A stretch of 45,045 nt of DNA from Smithella sp. M82 (GCA_001683985.1 MAEO01000053.1:1-45045), one strand, 5' to 3'; counted from the stretch's first letter, positions 1-8,562 are shown. The notes: generated by a model not told the origin, from the sequence alone. Numbers and translations are program-made.

Positions 1-72
1 TGTAATCATTGAACTTTCAGTGAAAATCCATCCATATTTTCTCACATCCAATGACTTTCTGCGGAAGATGGG

Positions 73-918
73 TTAACAATTCTTGATTATTCGATTTAAA
101 TCATCACCGTATGCTTTAATTTTTCTTTGCGACAAATATTTTTCAGGATGTCCGATATCCTGCACAAGTCCCAGCAAATCGCTGTCCGGTAGAAACATGA
201 ATACGGCACGGTTTTCATCTTTCGCCCTGTGAAAACGCCAGATGTAAAGCTTTTTAAGCAAGTCTTTTTGTTGCTGATTTAAAGAATTGTAGCCGCTGAT
301 TTTCGTATGACCTTGCCGATCTATTCTTTTTTCTTTCCATTTCGTACCGGCAATTTTTTTAAAATCATTCATGGCGGATTCTGTTAAATCCCCTGCACTC
401 AATTCCATGTATTGTTTTTTATAAAGTATCGGAAGATATATAACATCCTGCGCTGCATATTGAAGCTGTTCTTCCGTCAAAGGACGATTATCCCATGGTG
501 AACGCTGTATTTTTTTGTTTTTTTTCAACTCGACATCGGCGAACTCTTTAATCATTTTTTCCAGCGAAAGTTGCTTAAAGCCTAAAAGAAGCGCTGCCCG
601 ATGGGTATCGAAAATGTTTCTGAAATTAAACTTATAATCCCTTTTCAAAAGACGGATATCGTTATCGGCCGCATGCAAAACTTTAACAACCTGCTGGTTA
701 TCAAAATATTTGCCCAGAAAAGATAGATTCAAATTATCCAGAGGATCAAAGATATAGGTTGTGTGATTGCTATGAATCTGAATCAGGCAAAGTTTTTCCC
801 TAAAATACCGAAAAGAATCATATTCAGTATCGATGCTTAAAATTTCCGCCTGCTCAAAATCACTAACAGCACGCTGTAATTTTCTTGGCGTATCCACCAG
901 AAGCCATTTTGCAGTCAT
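73..918 (-). CDS. rnd: Ribonuclease D-like 3'-5' exonuclease
   Basis: A 281-residue protein of the DEDDy 3'-5' exonuclease family, which trims RNA 3' ends, notably tRNA precursors. All three exonuclease motifs are visible: Exo I with DTEYDS near residue 30, Exo II with HAADND near residue 82, and Exo III with YAAQD near residue 154. The C-terminal third, from about residue 210, resembles one HRDC-like helical domain. The protein is shorter than E. coli RNase D (about 375 residues), which has two such domains, so this is the short form common outside gammaproteobacteria. Cytoplasmic. It is separated by 45 bases from the next gene and has no functional link to the cobalamin genes. The family assignment is firm; the exact substrate is inferred. 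Confidence 0.85.
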   Translation of the reverse strand: MTAKWLLVDTPRKLQRAVSDFEQAEILSIDTEYDSFRYFREKLCLIQIHSNHTTYIFDPLDNLNLSFLGKYFDNQQVVKVLHAADNDIRLLKRDYKFNFRNIFDTHRAALLLGFKQLSLEKMIKEFADVELKKNKKIQRSPWDNRPLTEEQLQYAAQDVIYLPILYKKQYMELSAGDLTESAMNDFKKIAGTKWKEKRIDRQGHTKISGYNSLNQQQKDLLKKLYIWRFHRAKDENRAVFMFLPDSDLLGLVQDIGHPEKYLSQRKIKAYGDDLNRIIKNC

Positions 919-963
919 GGCCGCTAACTTAGCTGAAAAAGGATTTTAAATCTATAAAAATGA

Positions 964-1656
964 TTAAAAAGAAACTTCGTCAATTTTTAAGTATACAAAT
1001 TCACCGGAAGTTACCCGGGACGATTTCAACATTAACTTTCTTTGAAAATCAGGCGAATTAATAACAATTGAATGATACTCGCCGTTTTCGCCGCAAGGAT
1101 CGACATTATCGGGCAGATCGTTTAAAAACGCCTTGTCAATAACGCGGCCGGCAAACGACTTGTCAAGATATCTGTCATTTACACAGACAATAACAGTTTT
1201 AAAACCTGAATCAACAAACTCTTTTATTATTTCCGTGCTTGTTTTTTTTCACAACGGAAACAAACCTTTCATTTGAACTTCCGCTAATCTATCTTCCCTG
1301 TATTTTTTCAAGTCTTCCAGAAAAATATCTCCGAATATCGAATATTCAATTCCTTCGTTTTTAAATTCATTCAAAGCTTTTTTTATTATTTCGTCATATA
1401 TTTCCATCGATGCCGATTCCGGCAGATAAATTTCCCTCAGTTCTATTCCTATGTTTTGAGCCTGTAACTGAAGCAACTCTTTTCTTGTGCCGTGCATCGA
1501 AATTCTGTCATGTTGTTGACTTAAAGTGGTGAGAAGATACTTTATCTCGATTTCTTTGTCATTCAGGCAATGATACAAGCACAACGCACTATCTTTGCCG
1601 CCGCTCCAATTGAATATTGCTTTTTTCATCTTTAACTCATTATTTTCTGAATTCAT
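964..1656 (-). pseudogene. Diphthine-ammonia-ligase-like PP-loop ATPase, interrupted by an in-frame TGA
   Basis: Residues 1-135 form the N-terminal half of a PP-loop ATP pyrophosphatase of the Dph6/MJ0570 family, with the nucleotide motif FNWSGGKDSAL near residue 15 and the family signature around SIFGDI. Translation stops at a TGA at 1249-1251, directly after GLFPL. The next codons, in the same frame, run on to a TAA at 964-966 and encode the missing half, including a CGENGEYHS motif typical of the family. The TGA sits where homologues usually carry tryptophan (PLW), so a single TGG to TGA change explains it. Bacteria lack diphthamide, so the role of bacterial members is unknown. The gene starts 10 bases after cobU and may be cotranscribed with it. 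Disruption is likely; readthrough or a sequencing error cannot be excluded. Confidence 0.75.
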
Positions 1657-1666
1657 GATTGGACAA

Positions 1667-2218
1667 TTACTTGATCACCATCGGAATTCCGGCGATCATA
1701 AAAATGACGCGTTTAGCGACACGCGCCAGAGCCTGATTGGCCCACCCAAGCGCATCACGGTAAACACGACCTAACGGATAAGGTGGAACAAGACCCAGGC
1801 CGACTTCATTGGAAATAATCAACCATTTTCCGCCAATTCTTGCCTGTGCCGCAATAAGTTCATCAACTTCCGTGCGGATTTTATTCATGACGACTTCAGC
1901 AGAAGTGTTTTCCGGCAACGACATGAGTATATTGCTAACCAGCAAAGTTATACAATCTACGATTACGACAGGCGCCACAGGAGCGGAAAGATGATTGGCG
2001 ATGCCACGCGGAATTTCTAAAGTTTGCCATTCGGCAGGTCGCGAAGCCTGATGTTTACGAATACGCTCAGCCATTTCATTATCGTCATCTGTTGCCGTAG
2101 CAATAAAAAGAACCGCACTTCCGGTTTCACGCGCAATATTTTCGACAAACGAACTTTTTCCGCTGCGGGCACCGCCTAAAATAAGCGTTATACCTTCGGC
2201 GGGGATTTCAGGATTCAT
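1667..2218 (-). CDS. cobU: Adenosylcobinamide kinase / adenosylcobinamide-phosphate guanylyltransferase
   Basis: CobU phosphorylates adenosylcobinamide and then transfers GMP to it, activating the corrinoid for attachment of the lower ligand. The P-loop GGARSGKS lies close to the N-terminus, followed by the conserved VDCITLLVSN stretch and an ISNEVGLGLVP segment, all in family order. Length (183 residues) matches the family. The open frame extends 15 codons upstream into cbiR, but the ATG at 2216-2218 is preferred: it is preceded by AAGGGA at good spacing and lies 1 base past the cbiR stop codon. This tight packing suggests translational coupling in a cobS-cbiR-cobU unit. Cytoplasmic. Confident. 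Confidence 0.93.
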   Translation of the reverse strand: MNPEIPAEGITLILGGARSGKSSFVENIARETGSAVLFIATATDDDNEMAERIRKHQASRPAEWQTLEIPRGIANHLSAPVAPVVIVDCITLLVSNILMSLPENTSAEVVMNKIRTEVDELIAAQARIGGKWLIISNEVGLGLVPPYPLGRVYRDALGWANQALARVAKRVIFMIAGIPMVIK

Positions 2219-2219
2219 G

Positions 2220-3059
2220 TTAATTTCCCTTGCACAAATTGTTTTTACCTGGTACAGGCTCATCTGGAAAAGATGTTTTTGTGTTTATTATTTCTTCTAT
2301 CGCCACACATGACTTTATAAAATCATTTTCAGAAAACACCTCTATAGTCAGCACTCCGCAATATTGGGCGCGCAGAAGTTCATCCAATACAGCACGCAAT
2401 TTCTCAGTCGGCACATGATCCAGAGATTTGTGGTCGCGACCATCAATACCGTGAATGTGAATAACACTTGTACGCGGTAAAGCGTTGCGTAAGTATTCAA
2501 CAGGATCCTTATTATCAAGCCAGAGATGACCTATATCCACTGTGCGGCTGACGGCAATCATGTCCAGCACAGGTTCGTAGAAATTCAATGGGTATCCTTC
2601 CACATTCTCAACAGCCAGTTTTTGCACATTGCCTGCCCAATTCCCGACAATTTCCAGCGATCGCACGGCATTCTCCTGCCAGTGTTGCATGATTTCAGGT
2701 GCAGCGCCATTACGAACAGATTTTCCATTCAGGTGCAAAACATAAGCCCATGGATCCAATTCAAAGGTACAGTCAATCACGCGTTGAGCTTTTTCGAGTG
2801 ATGCATGTTTCAAGGAACCGTCATCAGCCAAATGCAGATCCAACGGCAGATGGATAGTATAAGTCAGGTCATTATCAGAGGCTATGCTGCGCATTTCTGC
2901 AATCTGTTCACGGTTGGGCAAATTGCCATAGCCTTCTTCAACTTCAAACAACACCAATTCCACATCTTGTACTTTTCCGGCCAGATACCGAACATTGGGT
3001 AAAATATCTGCCGGAATTATATATGAAGTTGTGCCCAAACGAAAAGGATATCGGTTCAT
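2220..3059 (-). CDS. cbiR: CbiR-like cobamide remodelling phosphodiesterase (AP endonuclease 2 / xylose isomerase-like TIM barrel)
   Basis: A 279-residue protein of the xylose-isomerase-like TIM barrel family. Candidate metal-binding residues sit at strand ends in the expected order: IHLPLDLHL near 69, HLNG near 109, VENVEG near 150, DIGHLW near 176, HIHGIDGRDH near 202 and TIEVF near 238. This family includes CbiR, known from Akkermansia, which hydrolyses the cobamide phosphodiester to release the lower-ligand nucleoside and leave cobinamide phosphate. Assignment to CbiR rests mainly on context: the gene abuts cobS upstream (adjacent bases) and cobU downstream (1 base). Together with cobT this would let the cell exchange the lower base of scavenged corrinoids. 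A generic sugar-phosphate isomerase is the alternative but fits the neighbourhood poorly. Confidence 0.68.
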   Translation of the reverse strand: MNRYPFRLGTTSYIIPADILPNVRYLAGKVQDVELVLFEVEEGYGNLPNREQIAEMRSIASDNDLTYTIHLPLDLHLADDGSLKHASLEKAQRVIDCTFELDPWAYVLHLNGKSVRNGAAPEIMQHWQENAVRSLEIVGNWAGNVQKLAVENVEGYPLNFYEPVLDMIAVSRTVDIGHLWLDNKDPVEYLRNALPRTSVIHIHGIDGRDHKSLDHVPTEKLRAVLDELLRAQYCGVLTIEVFSENDFIKSCVAIEEIINTKTSFPDEPVPGKNNLCKGN

Positions 3060-3785
3060 TTAACTCCCAAAAGTAAATGTCAATAAAACAACTGCTTCCG
3101 TTACTTCAACCAACATGCCGAATACGTCACCGCTTACACCGTTAATGCGACTTTTTGCCAATCCCAAAACAGCCATTGCAGCCAATACAGCAACCAACAC
3201 GGCATAAACACCCTGTACACCGAGGAGAAATACAAGTGCGAGAGGAAAAATTACCGTGACAAAAATAGCGCTGCGCCTGAGTCCGGCGGCAAAATCGGCT
3301 CCCATGCCGCCGGGGTGTGCGAGCGGCAGTAATGCGGCAGGCAGTATAAGCCAACGGCTTATGGTTGTTGCCAGAATAATGCTCACCCCCGAAGAAGCCG
3401 CAAGCAAACTTAACGCCGCAGCTTTGGAAAACAGAATAAGCAACAGTCCGATTCCGCCAAAGGCGCCAAGATGCGGGTCTTTCATTATTTCCAGCCGTTT
3501 TTCCGGCGTTGCAGAAACCAGTAATCCGTCACAACAGTCGGCCAACCCGTCCAGGTGAAGCCCGCCGGTTAAAACAACCCACACCATTAAAGTCAAAATG
3601 CCGGCAATCAACGACGGAAAATACAAGATTAATACTTTCCATACCAGCCAAACAATAACGCCGACAATAATTCCTACCAGAGGGCACCAGATACCGGCGC
3701 GACCGCTATCACCCGGTTGCCAATCTTCCGGCATGCCGAAAGGCAGTACTGTCAGTAAACCAAAGGCTGTCCTCAGATTACGCAT
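3060..3785 (-). CDS. cobS: Adenosylcobinamide-GDP ribazoletransferase (cobalamin synthase)
   Basis: CobS joins alpha-ribazole (phosphate) to adenosylcobinamide-GDP in the cytoplasmic membrane, the last assembly step of cobalamin. The 241-residue protein is strongly hydrophobic with multiple membrane segments. It carries the family hallmark GGLHLDGLADCCDGLL near residues 75-90 followed by EIMKDPHLGAFG, which hold the conserved acidic metal-binding residues. Length is normal for the family. The start is well supported by AAAGGAGA five bases before the ATG. Its stop codon touches the start codon of cbiR, so it heads the cobS-cbiR-cobU unit. Confident. Confidence 0.93.
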   Translation of the reverse strand: MRNLRTAFGLLTVLPFGMPEDWQPGDSGRAGIWCPLVGIIVGVIVWLVWKVLILYFPSLIAGILTLMVWVVLTGGLHLDGLADCCDGLLVSATPEKRLEIMKDPHLGAFGGIGLLLILFSKAAALSLLAASSGVSIILATTISRWLILPAALLPLAHPGGMGADFAAGLRRSAIFVTVIFPLALVFLLGVQGVYAVLVAVLAAMAVLGLAKSRINGVSGDVFGMLVEVTEAVVLLTFTFGS

Positions 3786-3896
3786 CTTTCTCCTTTGCAG
3801 GTCACTCCATCAGCCTGCATCGAAACACAGATGTTGATAACAAACAACTTTTTTACTTGAGGCTATGGAGGCATAGAAAAACCTCAATTTAAGAGT

Positions 3897-4012
3897 CTGT
3901 TCAAAAATGCTTAGTTGCAAGGCGCGCAAAAAATGAACCGCGAGGCGTATATAGACATACGTCGAGCGGTGCGGTTTACAGCGCAAAACAGTAAATAAGC
4001 GTTTTTCAACAG
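3897..4012. repeat. Palindromic intergenic repeat, copy 1
   Basis: A 116-base imperfect inverted repeat fills the cobT-cobS gap. Its arms run from CTGTTCAAAAATGCTTA to TAAGCGTTTTTCAACAG, with an inner part containing GCAAGGCGCGCAAA (3917-3930) and a short palindrome ATATAGACATACGT. A second element with the same core is at about 16130-16246. The layout resembles short palindromic elements known from deltaproteobacterial genomes. On either strand the transcript would fold into a long hairpin and could act as a terminator or processing site. Confidence 0.7.
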
Positions 4013-4019
4013 CCCCCTG

Positions 4020-5063
4020 TCATTCTTTATCGCTTACACCGGCTTCAGCAAACGTTGCCATTTCCCTCAAGATGCGGGATGCGGCTTCAATCAAATGAAA
4101 AGCCAAAACAGCGCCTGTTCCTTCTCCCAAACGCAGGTTCAGATCAATCAGCGGAATTATACCGAGATGCTTGTGTATGGCATGTTGCCCGATTTCCACC
4201 GATTTATGCGCGCCAAATAAATACTTGTGCACATCCGGCGCCAAACCGACCGCAATCAAGGCGGCAGCTGCCGAAATAAATCCATCCACCACAACCGGAA
4301 TACGGCGTGCCGCAGCAGCTATCATCACACCGGCTAAACCGGCAATTTCCAGACCGCCAACCTTGCAAAGCACATCCAGCGCATCCTTCGGATCGGGCTG
4401 ATTCAAAGCGATGGCCTGTTCGATTACTTTGATTTTGTGTGCCAGGGCATCATCATCAATTCCTGTGCCACGACCGGTTACCTTGGCAACAGGCAATCCG
4501 GTCATCACAGCCGCAATTGCCGATGACGGCGTAGTGTTGCCGATACCCATGTCCCCTGTAGCAACCAAATCAATACCTTTTTTAGCAATTTGAGTCATTA
4601 CATCCATGCCACAGGTCAGCGCTTTTTCGGCTTCCTCCCCGGTCATTGCCGGCCCTCCAGCCATATTGCGTGTGCCGCGGGCAACCTTTCGGTGTAAAAG
4701 TCCCGGCAGGGACGGATCAAAATCGGCGGCCACGCCTATATCAACAATGAACACACCGGCTCCCGCCTGACGCGCCAGGACATTAATGGCGGCGCCGCCG
4801 TTAAGAAAATTCAGCACCATTTGTTGCGTCACTTCAGCAGGAAAAGCACTGACGCCTTCTCTCGCTACACCATGATCAGCAGCCATAACGATCACCGCTT
4901 TACGGTCAACCCGGGGATATGGATCGGCTTTCATCCCGGCTAATTGGATGGAAATTTCTTCCAGCCGCCCGAGACTTCCTGCCGGCTTGGTTAAGTTGTT
5001 TTGCCGTTCTTTCGCCTGCTTCGCCGCATTAATATCAATAGCCGGAATAGTCGGATAATTCAT
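4020..5063 (-). CDS. cobT: Nicotinate-nucleotide--dimethylbenzimidazole phosphoribosyltransferase
   Basis: CobT activates the lower-ligand base by transferring phosphoribose from nicotinate mononucleotide, giving alpha-ribazole phosphate for CobS. The 347-residue length matches the family. Conserved stretches include KPAGSLGRLE near residue 26, ADHGVAREGVSAFP near 67, the GDMGIGNTT loop near 171, and LRLGEGTGA near 312, which contains the catalytic glutamate. The gene stops with TGA next to palindromic repeat copy 1 and lies upstream of cobS on the same strand, so it belongs to the corrinoid salvage set. A clear AAGGAA ribosome binding site precedes the ATG. Which base it activates cannot be told from sequence. 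Confident. Confidence 0.95.
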   Translation of the reverse strand: MNYPTIPAIDINAAKQAKERQNNLTKPAGSLGRLEEISIQLAGMKADPYPRVDRKAVIVMAADHGVAREGVSAFPAEVTQQMVLNFLNGGAAINVLARQAGAGVFIVDIGVAADFDPSLPGLLHRKVARGTRNMAGGPAMTGEEAEKALTCGMDVMTQIAKKGIDLVATGDMGIGNTTPSSAIAAVMTGLPVAKVTGRGTGIDDDALAHKIKVIEQAIALNQPDPKDALDVLCKVGGLEIAGLAGVMIAAAARRIPVVVDGFISAAAALIAVGLAPDVHKYLFGAHKSVEIGQHAIHKHLGIIPLIDLNLRLGEGTGAVLAFHLIEAASRILREMATFAEAGVSDKE

Positions 5064-5157
5064 TTTCTGTTCCTTTATTATACTTTTTGTTTCAACATTA
5101 AATATTTTAAGCCTTTGTTTGATTCAACCCAGTGACAAACGATATGCAGGAAATTTA

Positions 5158-6069
5158 TTATCTTGAATATTTAATTTCAGGATGAAAAATCTTTGCCATC
5201 ATTTCCAGCGCGTCAAAAATACGCGGTGAAGCTCTGTTAATCAGGTCAGCATCTATCGGGTAAATTCTACCATTCTTCACCGCCGGCATTTCACCGAATT
5301 TTTGCCAGAAATTTTTTACCGCTACAAAGCCTTCATCATTGACCATCGGCGCGAAAACAATTATTTCAGGCGACGCTTTTATGATTCCCTCGGCGCTGTA
5401 ATGCGGATATTTGGCTAAATCAAGTCCGGCAACATTAATACCTCCGGCCGTCTCAATTACTTCATCGATTAATGTGCCTCTGCCTGCCGAAAGCACCGGC
5501 TCCATCCCCAATTGAAAAAAAACGCGCGGTCTCTTTTTTTTACTGAGTTGCTTAGCAACATTGTCTAACCTGTTTTGCAGTTTTTCAATCAGTTCCCTTG
5601 CATCCTTTTTTCTGTTTGTTATTTCACCGATATGTATAATGCTTTTTAAAACTCCTTTGGTATTCGAAGGATTTATTACATAAACGGTTAAACCCAGTCT
5701 TTCCAATTGCTGCACTGTATCTTTTCTATTGCCGTCAGCGGTGGCAATTATTAAATCCGGTTTCATGGAAACAATTTTTTCTATAGACGGATTGGCAAAT
5801 CCGCCTATTTTCGGTTTTGCCAGCGCTCCTGTGGGCCAATTGCAAAAAGTGGTCACGCCTGCAATTTCATTGTCAAGATTAAGTGCGAAAAGCGTTTCCG
5901 TGATTCCGGGAGCAAGAGAAACAATTCTCTGCGGCACAGAAGTTACATTTACACTGCGGCCGATTTCATCCGTTACTGTACGGGCAAAGGATAAGCCGGC
6001 ACATACAATCAAAAGAAAAATAGTTAAAAAAAGTGTCAATATATTTTTGTTTGTTAATCGTTTACACAT
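5158..6069 (-). CDS. btuF: Periplasmic cobalamin-binding protein of ABC transporter (BtuF-like)
   Basis: A 303-residue substrate-binding protein of the vitamin B12/iron-siderophore class (helical backbone type). It begins with a typical signal peptide, positively charged start, hydrophobic core LTLFLTIFLLIVCAGL, and cleavage near SFA. The mature part has the family pattern VTDEIGRSVNV then PQRIVSLAPGITETLFAL, GVTTFCNWP, and IEKIVSMKPDLIIA. It would deliver corrinoid from the TonB receptor BtuB (just upstream) to BtuC-BtuD. The cobalamin assignment comes from the riboswitch and the cob neighbours; the fold alone would also fit a ferric siderophore. A hairpin separates it from btuB. Confidence 0.82.
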   Translation of the reverse strand: MCKRLTNKNILTLFLTIFLLIVCAGLSFARTVTDEIGRSVNVTSVPQRIVSLAPGITETLFALNLDNEIAGVTTFCNWPTGALAKPKIGGFANPSIEKIVSMKPDLIIATADGNRKDTVQQLERLGLTVYVINPSNTKGVLKSIIHIGEITNRKKDARELIEKLQNRLDNVAKQLSKKKRPRVFFQLGMEPVLSAGRGTLIDEVIETAGGINVAGLDLAKYPHYSAEGIIKASPEIIVFAPMVNDEGFVAVKNFWQKFGEMPAVKNGRIYPIDADLINRASPRIFDALEMMAKIFHPEIKYSR

Positions 6070-6135
6070 AATATATTTTGATTCCGCTGATCTTTAACAC
6101 AAGACGCCAAAAAGTTAAGGTAAAAAATATTTACA

Positions 6136-6173
6136 GGATTGCGGCAGGATAAAATTTTCCCCTGACGCAATCC
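6136..6173 (-). terminator. Hairpin after btuB, possible terminator or processing site
   Basis: In the 154-base btuB-btuF gap there is an inverted repeat with 8-bp arms GGATTGCG (6136-6143) and CGCAATCC (6166-6173), plus a further inner CAGG/CCTG match. On the minus strand it is followed by a T-rich stretch. It could end or attenuate the btuB transcript. Confidence 0.5.
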
Positions 6174-6223
6174 ATATAATACAATCATCATTTCAGACAG
6201 GCAAGCTTAAAACCATGAAATTA

Positions 6224-8302
6224 TTAAAATTCATAGGTAACACTGGCAAAAATCGACCGGCCGGCCCCCGGGTATGAGCACAGCGAGGTTTTCCCTGTAG
6301 TTTGATCGGTAAAATTTGACAAATGAGTATCATACTCTTTATCAAACAGGTTTTTGCCGGACAATGACAGAATCCAGTGTTTGTAAAGGCGCTGCTCTAT
6401 TTTCAAATCCGCCGTCCAGTAGGAACCGATGGTATATGTTACTGTTTTAGTATCGGGATAGGTTGTGGATTCTGTATTGTAAACAAGCTGATCACTTACG
6501 TATCGCACCGTCGCCGTTGCAGTCAACCCGAATTTGCTTTTGTATGTAAGGTCACTCTTGAACAGATGCTCCGGTGTCATAGTCGCACGCCGTTTGACCA
6601 TGGTGTATTGAAAATCCGGCGGCCATCCGTAATCCTGCTTCGTGTAGGCACGATTTTCTTCTTCCGCATTAATGTAGGTATAACTCAAAGCCAATGATAA
6701 GTCGTAAAAAGATCCTATCTTGATTTCTGTTTCAATGCCATCTGCCTTATAACCAGACAGATTAATCGGACTCCAGACACCCTGGGAATCCGGTTCCCAC
6801 TGAATTTTATCATCAACATTCCAGTGAAAATACGATATCGTCATGAATAACTTATCTTTAAGCAGCGACTGTTCGAGAGTAACATCAGTTTGCCACCCGC
6901 TCTCCGGTTTCAGGTCGGCATTTCCTTTGGTGTAAGGATCGGCCGGCCAGTAAAGATCGTTGAGTGCAGGAGCAAGAAAGTGTTTTCCGTGACTGATCTT
7001 TAACGCCGTTGTTTCAAACGGATTTATGACCAAGCCGAAAAGGGGCAGATTTTCCGAACCAAATGCGGAGTGGTTTTCATGCCTGAATCCTGCCAACACC
7101 TTTCCATACTGTAATGGCCTGTATTCGACCTCTGTAAATATACCCTTCGTAAACACATGCGCTTCTGTTTGAGACTCAGAACCGCTATTGTTACCGGATG
7201 AATCCAAACCATAACTCTGATTTTCCCAGTTAAAGTCCTTGTATTCACCGCCAAAAAGTATTTTGGCGCCTTCAAAGGGATAAATGTCCATGTGGCCATC
7301 TGCCCCCAGTACTTCGTTTGTTATCCGGTTCTCTGCGCCCGTGCCATTGAATGCGTAACGCGCGTAGTTGTAATTTTCCATATTCGCATAATAACCTTTA
7401 AGGTCATAACCGAACCATCTCGCCGGCACACCTTTGACATTAAGTGCGATATGACCGTCTTTATCGGTACTGTGATCCAAGAGAGCTGCCGAATCGCTGT
7501 TGTAAAACTTTTCACCGCCTAAATAATAATCCTGTGTTCCTTCAGGCGGTTGAACACCCGGCATGCCATAATCCCTATCTATATAATCACCGTAGAGGCT
7601 GATATTCATCGTGTCTCTCTTGTCTAATACCAGTTTCAGAGACACATCATTTTGTCGAAGATAGCTGTTATCTCTGAACCCATCGGTTTCGGTTCTTCCG
7701 GCAGTCAGGTAATATCCAAAATCTCCGGCAACAAACATCCCGTTTTCTGCCGCTGCACGATACGTGTTTTGCGAACCGTAACCGGCGCCAATTTTCAGGT
7801 CAATTATATCTCTTTTTGGACTTTTCGTAATGATATTAACAGTTCCAGCCATTGCTCCCGATCCATAGAGAAGCGAACCGGAGCCTTTGACTACCTCTAT
7901 CCGTTCAATGTTATCGATAGAAATCTTTCCTACATCCGCAACACCTAATGATGGTGATCCGACATTGACGCCATTAACAAATACTTGGGTTGCATTGCCG
8001 CGCATTCCACGGATATGGATCTCCTGTGAGGCGCCGGCGTAATTGCCGTAGCTCTGCCAGTCTAAACCAGGTTCATTCGCCAGTAATTCTCCGATACTCT
8101 TAGCGCCGGACGTTTGAATGTCCTTTTTATCTATTATGATAACAGCATTGGGAATGTCTTTTCGTTTTTCCGGAATTTTCGTCGCGGTGACGACAATTTC
8201 TTCCATAGTAACGATGGCATCGTCGGCTTTTTTATCTTCGGCTTGTACGGGTGAAAAAACAACTACGGAAAATAACAGAACTAAAAAAAAGACTTTCTTC
8301 AT
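6224..8302 (-). CDS. btuB: TonB-dependent outer membrane cobalamin receptor
   Basis: A TonB-dependent receptor of 692 residues that moves corrinoids across the outer membrane using TonB energy. The start at 8300-8302 is preferred over the upstream in-frame start because AGGAG lies just before it and the resulting MKKVFFLVLLFSVVVFSPVQA is a clean signal peptide. A TonB-box-like MEEIVVTATKIPEK follows, then the plug domain (PNAVIIIDKKDI, IHIRGMRGNATQVFVNGV, RIEVVKGSGSLLYGSGAMAGTVNIITK) and a barrel ending in the terminal phenylalanine (ASVTYEF). The cobalamin riboswitch directly upstream identifies the substrate class. Expression should fall when intracellular cobalamin is high. Confidence 0.92.
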   Translation of the reverse strand: MKKVFFLVLLFSVVVFSPVQAEDKKADDAIVTMEEIVVTATKIPEKRKDIPNAVIIIDKKDIQTSGAKSIGELLANEPGLDWQSYGNYAGASQEIHIRGMRGNATQVFVNGVNVGSPSLGVADVGKISIDNIERIEVVKGSGSLLYGSGAMAGTVNIITKSPKRDIIDLKIGAGYGSQNTYRAAAENGMFVAGDFGYYLTAGRTETDGFRDNSYLRQNDVSLKLVLDKRDTMNISLYGDYIDRDYGMPGVQPPEGTQDYYLGGEKFYNSDSAALLDHSTDKDGHIALNVKGVPARWFGYDLKGYYANMENYNYARYAFNGTGAENRITNEVLGADGHMDIYPFEGAKILFGGEYKDFNWENQSYGLDSSGNNSGSESQTEAHVFTKGIFTEVEYRPLQYGKVLAGFRHENHSAFGSENLPLFGLVINPFETTALKISHGKHFLAPALNDLYWPADPYTKGNADLKPESGWQTDVTLEQSLLKDKLFMTISYFHWNVDDKIQWEPDSQGVWSPINLSGYKADGIETEIKIGSFYDLSLALSYTYINAEEENRAYTKQDYGWPPDFQYTMVKRRATMTPEHLFKSDLTYKSKFGLTATATVRYVSDQLVYNTESTTYPDTKTVTYTIGSYWTADLKIEQRLYKHWILSLSGKNLFDKEYDTHLSNFTDQTTGKTSLCSYPGAGRSIFASVTYEF

Positions 8303-8315
8303 GGAGTTTCTCCTT
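8300..8315 (-). promoter_or_regulatory. btuB ribosome binding site in a small hairpin
   Basis: The Shine-Dalgarno AGGAG is followed by AAA and CTCC directly before the ATG, so GGAG and CTCC can pair and hide the ribosome binding site. This would be a plausible expression platform for the upstream riboswitch acting on translation. The helix is only 4 bp, so the idea is tentative. Confidence 0.35.
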
Positions 8316-8344
8316 TCCCCCTCGGGATCAAAGTAAGTTAGACT

Positions 8345-8500
8345 CACCATAAAGTTTCCTGGCTTGCGGCATCCTACTTTCCACCCTTCCCAACGCTTAA
8401 AGCGCCAGTGGATAATGTGGGTTTCGTTCCGCTTACAGTTGCGGGGCAGCGCCGGACTTTAACCGGCTTCCTTTATTTGGCAGTCCCTGCTGATCTCTTT
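8345..8500 (-). promoter_or_regulatory. Cobalamin (B12) riboswitch
   Basis: Read on the minus strand, this leader has the hallmark B12 box, GCTGCCCCGCAACTGTAAGC at 8431-8450. It is preceded by the AAGCCGGTTAAAGTCCGGC hairpin and followed by CCACTGG, GGGAAGG and GCCAGGA elements in the order of the adenosylcobalamin riboswitch class. It ends about 40 bases before the btuB start codon. It should repress btuB, and perhaps genes downstream, when adenosylcobalamin binds. The outer borders are approximate because helix P1 was not folded computationally. Confidence 0.93.
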
Positions 8501-8562
8501 TTTGGAATAATTTCTTTGGTATCGTTATCCTTCGAAAGAAATTCAGCAATATTTCAAATTAT

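Noticed and set aside
1249-1251. TGA as a recoded codon (Trp or selenocysteine)
   Set aside because: Several intact genes in the window end with TGA, and no selenocysteine insertion hairpin was evident just after this codon. A point mutation is simpler.
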